Assembly: GCA_015520145.1 (NCBI GenBank)
Contig: WAQR01000009.1
Span: 1 to 17,456 of the forward strand
DNA length: 17,456 nucleotides
Direction: 5' to 3'
From: Candidatus Hydrothermarchaeota archaeon
GTDB taxonomy: Archaea; Hydrothermarchaeota; Hydrothermarchaeia; Hydrothermarchaeales; WAQR01
The position numbers and the translations under genes are program-made. Positions 1-6,063 of the stretch are shown here, piece by piece. Under the pieces are notes generated by a model. The model made no database searches and was not told where the DNA came from. It saw nothing but the letters and a program-made list of their open reading frames with translations. Positions within the stretch are counted from its first letter, which is position 1; every line of letters starts with the position of its first letter.

Positions 1-1179
1 ACCAAAAACTATATAATATATATGGCCAACGGATGGGGCAGTATGGTGACCATCCTCGATGACTCTGACATGAAGATAGCTGGCAGGATAACCTCGCCGC
101 CAAACCCTCACGGGCTGGACATAGTACCCAGCGGCGAATTTGCAGGCAGATACGTGGTGACCTCAAACATGGGCATATGTTCTGGAATGAAAGATGCACC
201 AGAACTCGCTCATTATCTCTCGGTTATCGATACCACCATCAACAAGGAGGTGGCCAGGATCCCCACCAGGACAATCAGCCATCATGTGATGTTCAGTCCT
301 GACGGTAAGTACGGGTATGCCGCGATAGGTGCCATGGGGCCATTTGGAAACGAAAATTACAGCGGACTTCTAGTATTTGAGGCAAGACCACCTTTCAAAG
401 TGGTCACAAGAGTACCCTTCGACAATATGAGCGGGAACTTCTATGTCTATCCAAGTGCTGACGGTAAATATGTTTACAACTCTCTGATATCGACCAACAA
501 GATGGCTGTGGTGGAAGTTGGGACATGGAAGATAGTGAAATACATCAATGTCGGCAAAGGACCTGACCATATAATAGATGACCCGACAGACAAGTTGATA
601 TATGTCTCTGTAAAGACCAGAAACGCTGTAGCGGTGATAGACCCGAAGACCAATGAAGTGGTTAAATATCTGCCGAACATAGACAAACCCCATTCCCTGA
701 CCATCTCATGGGACGGGCGCTACCTCTATTCATCCAGCTGGCCTGGTGGGGGAGGTGGAGGGAGCCAGTGGATCTTCGTGTACGACCTCAAAGAAGATAA
801 GATAATGCCGCCTATACTTGGAAGCGGGTCATCCGGAACGGATGCAATAGGCAAATATGTTTATCTAGGTGAATACGGTGCTGAAGATAATTTCCTGGTA
901 GTTGAGCCGGCAAAAGATCCGAGCAAAGTGCAGGAGATACATAGCTGGGGTGTTCAGTGGCACGACTCTGCCGGCATGCCAAAAGAACAGTACAAAGGAA
1001 ACGATGAGAACTGGGGAGAAGACCGCTCAGTAACCGAGGAGCGCAAGTACTCACTGTGGGGCGAATGTCCCCCGGGCTATTTGGACTGGTACGAGAAGAC
1101 TGCCACACTGCCAAAAGAGCAGTGGGCAGGCCCACCACTGGCAGATAAGGATACGGTCTATAAAGAAGGTGGACTTTGA
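1..1179 (+). CDS. YVTN-type beta-propeller protein, 5' end outside the window
   Basis: The reading frame is open from base 1 and carries 392 codons here. An ATG lies at 22, but the residues around it (NYIIYMANG, followed by a VTILD strand) already form a propeller blade of the YVTN type, so this ATG is internal and the true start lies upstream. Blade-like repeats recur every 40-50 residues, with strands such as HHVMFSPDGKYGY, VYPSADGKYVYNS, IDDPTDKLIYVS and TISWDGRYLYSS, each followed by an aVIDp/vVEv strand. A run of six glycines (WPGGGGGGSQW) lies in one loop. The last 90 residues leave the repeat and are rich in Trp and acidic residues, with an ECPPGY motif. I see no CxxCH heme site. Such propellers are often exported in archaea and act as binding scaffolds or enzymes; the substrate cannot be read from this sequence. 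It is convergent with the hexaheme cytochrome gene, 83 bases away. Confidence 0.8.
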   Translation, partial: TKNYIIYMANGWGSMVTILDDSDMKIAGRITSPPNPHGLDIVPSGEFAGRYVVTSNMGICSGMKDAPELAHYLSVIDTTINKEVARIPTRTISHHVMFSPDGKYGYAAIGAMGPFGNENYSGLLVFEARPPFKVVTRVPFDNMSGNFYVYPSADGKYVYNSLISTNKMAVVEVGTWKIVKYINVGKGPDHIIDDPTDKLIYVSVKTRNAVAVIDPKTNEVVKYLPNIDKPHSLTISWDGRYLYSSSWPGGGGGGSQWIFVYDLKEDKIMPPILGSGSSGTDAIGKYVYLGEYGAEDNFLVVEPAKDPSKVQEIHSWGVQWHDSAGMPKEQYKGNDENWGEDRSVTEERKYSLWGECPPGYLDWYEKTATLPKEQWAGPPLADKDTVYKEGGL

Positions 1180-1191
1180 GAATCCAACTTA

Positions 1192-1209
1192 AAAGACTAT
1201 AAAGACTAT
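1192..1209. repeat. 9-bp tandem repeat between convergent genes
   Basis: AAAGACTAT occurs twice in direct succession in the 83-base gap between the propeller stop and the cytochrome stop. No strong terminator hairpin was seen in this gap. The repeat may be chance in an A-rich stretch. Confidence 0.4.
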
Positions 1210-1262
1210 AAAATCAAGACAAAAAAGGCCATTGAAATGGGAAAAATGGTGGTTAATGGTTA

Positions 1263-2003
1263 TTAAGTGAATACAGACATTACGATTTCAACAATCTCAT
1301 CGAAGAATCTGGAAAGTTCAGTTGATATTTGATACCAGATCTTCTTGGGTTTACTCTCAGGTACTGGAGCAGGTTGTTCACCAATAATCTTTGCAATGAG
1401 ATCAGGCCTTCTCTCTATTATTTCTCCGTGGCAGTTTTTGCATGTTGTGTTTAAATCAGGCTCATGGACATCGTGCAGCCTTGTGGCATTAGAAACGCTT
1501 TCATGACAGTACCCGCAGTCACCGCCCCATGGTGGAGCCCTGATTGTTGTATTCTTTATAGCAGAACCGGCTACGTACAGGTTCTCATATGGAGGTACTT
1601 TTGCGATAGACGAATTATACCCTTCTGGTGTCCAGTGACATATTGCACATTCGACCGCAGTCCTGTTGATACCAAGACCCTTGAAGTCCCTGTGTATCGC
1701 GTGGATATCGAACTTCTCAGGTGTGCCCTTGTGGCAGTTTATGCACACGGTGTTCTGTAGATGAAGGGAATACCTGTTCCGCGGACCTCCCCAGCCCCAC
1801 CGGCCAGTCGGGTTTGACCTGTGGCATGTACTCTTTGAGCACGGAAAGAATTTGGTGATTGCAGGATTATCTGAATAATTCTTATGGCAGGACAGACAGA
1901 TACTGCCGACATGCACATCGTCTGGAGGCTGTGCTGATACATCTGCACTAAAAACTGTCAATGCCGCAACTATCATGCCAACTATTACTGGGACATATTT
2001 CAA
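1263..2003 (-). CDS. Exported hexaheme c-type cytochrome
   Basis: This 246-residue protein has a signal peptide (about residues 1-24, ending DVSA before QPP) and six heme attachment sites: CLSCH (36-40), CSKSTCH (55-61, a CX4CH site), CINCH (87-91), CAICH (119-123), CGYCH (163-167) and CKNCH (188-192). Extra histidines between motifs (for example HAIH at 101-104 and HDVH at 177-180) could be distal ligands. Heme would be attached outside the membrane, and the protein should carry electrons in the envelope. The last 26 residues (about 221-246) form a hydrophobic/amphipathic helix that could hold the protein to the membrane or to a partner. The start is TTG, supported by a GGAGG seven bases upstream and by the signal peptide that follows directly. 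It lies 25 bases downstream of the signal peptidase gene and is probably co-transcribed with it. Family and redox partner are not recognised. Confidence 0.9.
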   Translation of the reverse strand: MKYVPVIVGMIVAALTVFSADVSAQPPDDVHVGSICLSCHKNYSDNPAITKFFPCSKSTCHRSNPTGRWGWGGPRNRYSLHLQNTVCINCHKGTPEKFDIHAIHRDFKGLGINRTAVECAICHWTPEGYNSSIAKVPPYENLYVAGSAIKNTTIRAPPWGGDCGYCHESVSNATRLHDVHEPDLNTTCKNCHGEIIERRPDLIAKIIGEQPAPVPESKPKKIWYQISTELSRFFDEIVEIVMSVFT

Positions 2004-2010
2004 TTCGCTT

Positions 2011-2015
2011 CCTCC
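2011..2015 (-). promoter_or_regulatory. Ribosome binding site for the TTG start of the hexaheme cytochrome
   Basis: On the minus strand GGAGG stands seven bases before TTG (2003-2001). The site fixes this non-ATG start, since the signal peptide begins directly at this codon. Confidence 0.75.
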
Positions 2016-2028
2016 ACAGATTCAGCCG

Positions 2029-2838
2029 TCATGTGTATATCCTTTTAGTCCTTTTACCTTCAAATGTACAGAGTACCATGAGCAGTAGGAGTATTATCAA
2101 TATGGTAGGTCCATGTCTGTGGACATTCTGTGCTATATCTCTTATAAGCTCAAACAGCGGGTCAGAACCCAGAACATAATTTTTACCTACTGGCATAAAA
2201 TATGTACCTATATTTTTCACTACGACTGGCTTCCCATTTAACATTACTGCCTTGCCCTTAATATCATTTTTTGTCAAAGTCCAGCTATCAGGTCTTTCGA
2301 TATTATCCCCCTTGGTTCGTATCTTCCCATCTTTTACGCTGATTACCCTGTGGATAATCGGTGCCCCATAGGAAGATGGGGTGATCAGGACTATGTCTCC
2401 GACCTCTATGTTGTCCGTGGTCATGGACTCAATCAGTACCAGGTCTGCCACCATCAGGGTCGGCATCATTGACTGAGATACCACAACACCGAAATAGAAC
2501 GCTTTTTTCAGTATGAGGATTGCAAAAACCCCTGCAAAGAGATATATACTGTAAACAAATATCTGACTGAACTGTATCCCGTTCCCAGATATGCGCCTGT
2601 AATCTTCCCTCACTCTGGAATTTATATCTCTCATCTTAAAATATCTGTAGATACCCGACACAGTTCTGTATACAGATACAATAAATCCTGTCAAAAAGAT
2701 TCTAGGACCTGGCCTGCTCCAGATATAAGATATCAAAAGGGGGGTCAGTGCGACAACAATCGATATTTTAATAGGGGTCAGCGGGACATCTCTTAGAATT
2801 TGAAAAAAAGATTCATATGGATAAGATTGCATGACCAT
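2029..2838 (-). CDS. Archaeal-type signal peptidase I (Sec11-like, S26B)
   Basis: This 269-residue membrane protein should cleave signal peptides from exported proteins on the outer face of the membrane. The catalytic serine lies in SQSMMPT (Ser123). The general base position holds His163 (IIHRVI) rather than the lysine of bacterial LepB, as in archaeal and ER enzymes. GDN (Asp178) and a further Asp184 match the conserved acidic positions. It is longer than minimal archaeal enzymes. It has an N-terminal hydrophobic region (about 23-60), a membrane segment before the active site (about 93-120), and a C-terminal membrane segment (about 243-258) followed by a basic tail. ATG at 2838 is used here; ATG at 2832 is also possible, and neither has a strong ribosome site. 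It precedes the hexaheme cytochrome by 25 bases, which suggests joint expression and perhaps a role in processing exported cytochromes (inference). Confidence 0.9.
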   Translation of the reverse strand: MVMQSYPYESFFQILRDVPLTPIKISIVVALTPLLISYIWSRPGPRIFLTGFIVSVYRTVSGIYRYFKMRDINSRVREDYRRISGNGIQFSQIFVYSIYLFAGVFAILILKKAFYFGVVVSQSMMPTLMVADLVLIESMTTDNIEVGDIVLITPSSYGAPIIHRVISVKDGKIRTKGDNIERPDSWTLTKNDIKGKAVMLNGKPVVVKNIGTYFMPVGKNYVLGSDPLFELIRDIAQNVHRHGPTILIILLLLMVLCTFEGKRTKRIYT

Positions 2839-2867
2839 AAATCTCTAATCCACACCTAACAAGGGTC

Positions 2868-2877
2868 AATATAATAA
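2868..2877 (-). promoter_or_regulatory. Possible TATA box for the signal peptidase-cytochrome operon
   Basis: On the minus strand TTATTATATT lies centred about 35 bases before the ATG at 2838, which would give a leader of under ten bases. It abuts the T tract of the terminator of the upstream tetraheme cytochrome gene, so the two signals are packed together. Confidence 0.4.
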
Positions 2878-2912
2878 AAAAATAAAAAAGTGTGCCCTGA
2901 GGATTGCCTCAG
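2876..2912 (-). terminator. Intrinsic-type terminator of the first tetraheme cytochrome gene
   Basis: On the minus strand, a perfect 6-bp stem CTGAGG/CCTCAG with a CAAT loop (2897-2912) is followed after a few bases by a long T-rich run (2889-2876). It is in the right place and direction to end transcription of the cytochrome gene whose stop is at 2983. Confidence 0.6.
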
Positions 2913-2935
2913 AGCGTTTCTTTCCGACGTTCTTT

Positions 2936-2977
2936 AGGCTGGAGAATGTTTGAAATAAATTCTCTCAGCCTTTTTTT
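2936..2977. repeat. Bulged 12-bp inverted repeat next to the cytochrome stop
   Basis: AGGCTG+GAGAAT (2936-2947) pairs with ATTCTC (2959-2964) and CAGCCT (2966-2971), with one bulged base. Seven Ts follow on the plus strand, so it looks like a terminator in plus direction, although no plus-strand gene ends here. On the minus strand it begins within about a dozen bases of the cytochrome stop codon and would form a stable hairpin in the 3' untranslated region. Confidence 0.5.
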
Positions 2978-2982
2978 GGCAC

Positions 2983-3729
2983 CTACCAGACCGAGCCTTT
3001 TGGTCTCTGCGCATATGTATTGTTCATATTTGTATAGTTTATCGCAGGGCCGACTATATCAAAGGCGTTTGTCGTCGAGTTCATGGTCATGTTTATATTA
3101 AACGCCTGCGGTCTTGTGAGGTTCATGTTCATCTCCAGATGCGTATGGCAGGCCAGACATGCATAGAACCCTTTCGAGTAGTATCCGCCGTCTTCATTTG
3201 GATAGCTGCTGTCTCCAGCGTTTTTCATTGCACTGAAGAATGAAGAATGTGCGTCACTGCTGTTGCTCAACTTACCACCAACTGAACCTGCATCAGCATA
3301 TGCCGAGGTCCCTGTCGTCGAGTTTTCTCCGTGGCAGTCTGCATCAATACACGTCCTGATAGTTACTTTGGTATGTGTCCCTGCAATATTCACTGCATCG
3401 TCTTCCATCAGGTGGCACATCCTGCATGCACCTGCTATTGAGTTGTTGTTCACACCTCCGCTTATGTTCAGATCTTTGTCGGCACCAACATAATTCGGAT
3501 TGCCTGCCGCATTCATGTGTGCCTGGAGTACCGATCTCGAGGGCCCTGTCGCGTTTAGCTCATCTTCAATGTATGTATGACACTTCATACATTCCAATCC
3601 TGAAACTCTCGATGTATCGTTGAACTCCATTGTATGCGAGCCTGAGAACTTCGCTGTTACTGATGGCAATACATATATACCCATTACGAGTATCACCGCG
3701 ATTGCCAGCATAGGCATTTTTCCCACCAT
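2983..3729 (-). CDS. Exported tetraheme c-type cytochrome, copy 1
   Basis: This 248-residue protein has a signal peptide (about 1-26, LPSVTA before KFSGSH) and four heme sites: CMKCH (47-51), CRMCH (102-106), CIDADCH (127-133, CX4CH) and CLACH (191-195). Four non-motif histidines are shared with copy 2 (5382-6017): GSHTMEF, AHMNAAGN, GTHTK and DAHSSFF. They fit distal ligands for four bis-His hemes (inference). Many N-x-S/T sequons suggest a glycosylated extracellular protein. The C-terminal 50 residues after the last heme are rich in Asn, Thr and Met, unlike the shorter tail of copy 2. The ATG has GGAGG ten bases upstream. It is expressed alone, divergent from the AAA+ ATPase gene over 220 bases. 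The role is envelope electron transfer; the partner is unknown. Confidence 0.9.
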   Translation of the reverse strand: MVGKMPMLAIAVILVMGIYVLPSVTAKFSGSHTMEFNDTSRVSGLECMKCHTYIEDELNATGPSRSVLQAHMNAAGNPNYVGADKDLNISGGVNNNSIAGACRMCHLMEDDAVNIAGTHTKVTIRTCIDADCHGENSTTGTSAYADAGSVGGKLSNSSDAHSSFFSAMKNAGDSSYPNEDGGYYSKGFYACLACHTHLEMNMNLTRPQAFNINMTMNSTTNAFDIVGPAINYTNMNNTYAQRPKGSVW

Positions 3730-3761
3730 ATTTATCGTTCCTCCTTTCTTGCTATTCTTAC

Positions 3762-3771
3762 TATAATATAT
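3762..3771 (-). promoter_or_regulatory. TATA box of tetraheme cytochrome copy 1
   Basis: ATATATTATA on the minus strand lies about 35 bases before the start codon. The GGAGG site (3740-3744) would be almost at the 5' end of the transcript. Confidence 0.45.
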
Positions 3772-3831
3772 CCTTTCGTCCTTTCCAATATCGACAATTT
3801 ATTATTGCTGGTAGTCATGTTTGTAACTTAT

Positions 3832-3867
3832 TAATATATATATTTTACCCAATTTAAATACTTATTT
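3832..3867 (+). promoter_or_regulatory. AT-rich region likely holding the ATPase promoter
   Basis: The divergent gap 3730-3949 holds two TATA-like stretches in plus direction, TTAATATATATATTTTA (about 3830-3846) and AATTTAAATACTTATTT (about 3851-3867). Either would leave a leader of roughly 60-90 bases ahead of the ATPase gene. Which is used cannot be told from sequence. Confidence 0.3.
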
Positions 3868-3949
3868 GAGAAAAATATTAATCATGTAATGACAAATATT
3901 CTTCAACAGGAAAATTCCCCCCAACAGCAAACGAGAGTGAAGATGAGAT

Positions 3950-4894
3950 ATGGCAGAGAAGAGATTTATTACCATGATGAATAAATATCCAAAGGCAATT
4001 CAGCTCTATTGTGAACGGCTTAGATGGGACAGTAATAAATTTAAAATAAGTATCAGCGATGAGGGCATCTCCCATCCAGACCTCTATCTCGAAGACCCGA
4101 ATATAGGTATAATCGGCAAGATCACCCAGTTCCTGGAGCCGACAAACCAGAACTCGGTCTTTATTATCTTCGACGATGTGGGGATGGGAAAGAGCTCTAT
4201 AAGGGATTTTGTAAGTAAGTCCCTGGACGAGCTGGGCGATTATTACACCGTCCTGATTACTGACCCGAGGCTGACTTCACTCCAGATATTAAAAGAGATA
4301 GCAAAACAGATTGGAGCAGAATTTTCCGTGTGGGATGACCGGGGCAGGGTGAAAGAGGCTTTACGAAACAAACTTGAAGACATCGCCACAAAAGGGATAA
4401 ACCTGGTAATCTGGGTAGACGAAGCTGAAAAGATTGACAGGGAAATAATCTCAGAGCTTAGGGCACTCAGTGATATGAAGACCCAGGATGGCAGGAAGAT
4501 GTGCAAATTGATACTCTCAGGCACACCAACATTGATTAAGAAGATGGAAAGATTTATTAAAGCAGACCCGGAAGATGCGGCAGCCTTTGATGACCGCGCG
4601 AGTTTAAACACGTTCAGACTCAACAGATGGACAAGTATAGATATTTATAATTACTGGAAGTTATTATCCAATTTCTGTGGAAAAACCAATCCATTTACAG
4701 CAGATGCGGCAGAGACGGTATTTGAAATAAGCGAAGGAAAACCGAGGACAATAGCACAGATAACCAGGCTCGCATTCGATGTAAAGGCACTTGAAAATTA
4801 TGAGTTCGACAGTGATCTGGAGATAACCTCCAGACATGTCCTCACAGCATTAAAGGATTATCTGGGTGAACAGAAAGATGCAAAAGAGACTTGA
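3950..4894 (+). CDS. AAA+ ATPase of the ExeA/TniB/Orc1-like type
   Basis: This 314-residue protein has a nucleotide-binding core. The P-loop is DDVGMGKSS (75-83); its first position, normally Gly, is Asp. Walker B is LVIWVDEAE (152-160) with Asp157-Glu158, a sensor-1-like strand is LILSGTP (187-193), and a candidate arginine finger lies in DDRASL (Arg216). A C-terminal helical part with EGKPRTIAQITRLAFD (262-277) resembles the winged-helix/lid region of ExeA- and Cdc6-like ATPases. There is no signal peptide or membrane helix, so it is cytoplasmic. Known relatives load or remodel nucleoprotein or secretion complexes; I cannot choose a role here. The next gene overlaps its end by 17 bases, so the two are translationally linked. 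The pair sits between two paralogous cytochromes encoded on the other strand. ATG at 3950 is the first in frame after an in-frame stop (3944-3946). Confidence 0.75.
   Translation: MAEKRFITMMNKYPKAIQLYCERLRWDSNKFKISISDEGISHPDLYLEDPNIGIIGKITQFLEPTNQNSVFIIFDDVGMGKSSIRDFVSKSLDELGDYYTVLITDPRLTSLQILKEIAKQIGAEFSVWDDRGRVKEALRNKLEDIATKGINLVIWVDEAEKIDREIISELRALSDMKTQDGRKMCKLILSGTPTLIKKMERFIKADPEDAAAFDDRASLNTFRLNRWTSIDIYNYWKLLSNFCGKTNPFTADAAETVFEISEGKPRTIAQITRLAFDVKALENYEFDSDLEITSRHVLTALKDYLGEQKDAKET
4865..4869 (+). promoter_or_regulatory. Ribosome binding site inside the ATPase gene
   Basis: GGTGA stands eight bases before ATG 4878 and lies within the last codons of the ATPase. It favours 4878 over the GTG at 4866, which overlaps the site itself. 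Confidence 0.6.
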
Positions 4895-5387
4895 TATCAA
4901 AGAGAAGCTTCAAAAGATGTCTGAGAAGATGGGAACAGACCCTCCTATCTTAAAGGCAAAAGATCCAGACGAAATAGAAGACGTCAGGGCAGGAGATATC
5001 GTCCAGGAGAGGCTGTCGTCAATAGAAGACCTGGCAATCCCTGCCTCTGTCGATGAACTGAGAGAGATAGAAATCGTACACACACAGGGTAAACTGATAC
5101 AGAACCTCTCACTAAAAGAGCACCCGGAGGTCAATTTGAGATGGACGGTGTTCAATGACCCGGACAAGGGCGAATTTGATTTTTTAATATCTGAAGGAAT
5201 GGTACGTATCGAAGAGAACCCGCCAATCTATGTCCTCGAGATAGGGGGCGGTGGAGGGATACTGTTTGTTTCGCATATCGGTGATTATACCTTTTCAATG
5301 GGCGGATATGATATAAAGAGGGGGCATCTATTAAAATTATTCATGTCAGGCTTAAACAGTGCCAGGAGATTCAAACTAAAATCATAA
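4878..5387 (+). CDS. Conserved-looking protein of unknown function, partner of the AAA+ ATPase
   Basis: I do not recognise this protein of 169 residues. The N-terminus (MQKRLDIKEKLQKMSEK) is a charged helix. A mixed acidic stretch follows, then a compact beta-rich part with VNLRWTVFND, an aspartate-rich turn, YVLEIGGGGGILF with five consecutive glycines, and GDYTFSMGGYD. A basic end (LNSARRFKLKS) closes it. There is no signal peptide, membrane helix or Cys motif, so it is probably cytoplasmic. The start at 4878 has a well-placed GGTGA; a GTG at 4866 in the same frame would add four residues but lacks a site. The 17-base overlap with the ATPase gene suggests that the two act together, for example as regulator or substrate adaptor (inference). 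Its stop codon lies tail to tail with the stop of tetraheme cytochrome copy 2, the coding regions sharing six bases. Confidence 0.7.
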   Translation: MQKRLDIKEKLQKMSEKMGTDPPILKAKDPDEIEDVRAGDIVQERLSSIEDLAIPASVDELREIEIVHTQGKLIQNLSLKEHPEVNLRWTVFNDPDKGEFDFLISEGMVRIEENPPIYVLEIGGGGGILFVSHIGDYTFSMGGYDIKRGHLLKLFMSGLNSARRFKLKS

Positions 5388-6017
5388 ATATCTTCTTTTT
5401 GACGCGCTTGCATTAGTGTGGCTAAATGGGACTTCTGTAACATTTATGTTCACACGGACAGAGGTATGGCAGCCCAGACATGCCCAGTATCCTTTTGTAT
5501 AATTTGACCCAGTCTCGTTTTGTATGCGTGAAACCGAGCTGCTCATCGCATTAAACCATGGCTGATGCACATTCTCCGCACCAAGCTGCGGTCCGACTCT
5601 GCCGGCTGCCCGGTAAGCGGTGTTATTTGTTGATTGATTGTTTCCATGGCAGTCAGTATCGGTACACGCCCGTATCATAGTCTTTGTGTGTGAACCCGGC
5701 ATATCTACCTGGGCGAGGTGGCAGAGCAGGCATACGCCGCTCTGGGTGGTATTGGTTATGTTTGCAGTCAGCCATCCAGAAGTATAGCTCGTATTACCCG
5801 CAGCATTCATATGCTTTTGTAATGTATTTCTTGAGTTCTCCGTGGCATTTAACTCGTCAAAGATATATGTATGGCAGTTCATGCACTGCAATCCTGCGGT
5901 GCGTGTACTTTCGTTAAATTCCATGGTATGCGAACCAGAAAATCTCGCTGTTACTGACGGGAGGATATAAATTACAGCTACCACCAGAAATATTACCAGG
6001 ATCGTACTCAGTCTCAT
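5382..6017 (-). CDS. Exported tetraheme c-type cytochrome, copy 2
   Basis: With the ATG at 6017 the protein has 211 residues: a signal peptide (MRLSTILVIFL to PSVTA) followed by RFSGSHTMEFN, nearly identical to copy 1. Heme sites in order are CMNCH (45-49), CLLCH (96-100), CTDTDCH (118-124, CX4CH) and CLGCH (180-184). Histidines in GSHTMEF, KHMNAAGN, GSHTK and NVHQPWF match those of copy 1. The tail after the last heme is only about 27 residues and ends SASKRRYL. A GTG at 6029 would add MEDE, but the GGGAGTG upstream is well spaced only for 6017. It follows the 964-residue surface protein by 46 bases on the same strand, so the two are probably one operon. Likely an extracellular electron carrier, possibly docked on that surface protein (inference). 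Confidence 0.9.
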   Translation of the reverse strand: MRLSTILVIFLVVAVIYILPSVTARFSGSHTMEFNESTRTAGLQCMNCHTYIFDELNATENSRNTLQKHMNAAGNTSYTSGWLTANITNTTQSGVCLLCHLAQVDMPGSHTKTMIRACTDTDCHGNNQSTNNTAYRAAGRVGPQLGAENVHQPWFNAMSSSVSRIQNETGSNYTKGYWACLGCHTSVRVNINVTEVPFSHTNASASKRRYL

Positions 6018-6063
6018 CTCATCTTCCACTCCCGATGTTACTTTCCATATTTATTAATTATCC

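Noticed and set aside
3950..5387. ATPase pair as a Tn7/TniB-type transposon module
   Set aside because: The ATPase fold is similar, but no transposase, terminal inverted repeat or target duplication is visible around it.
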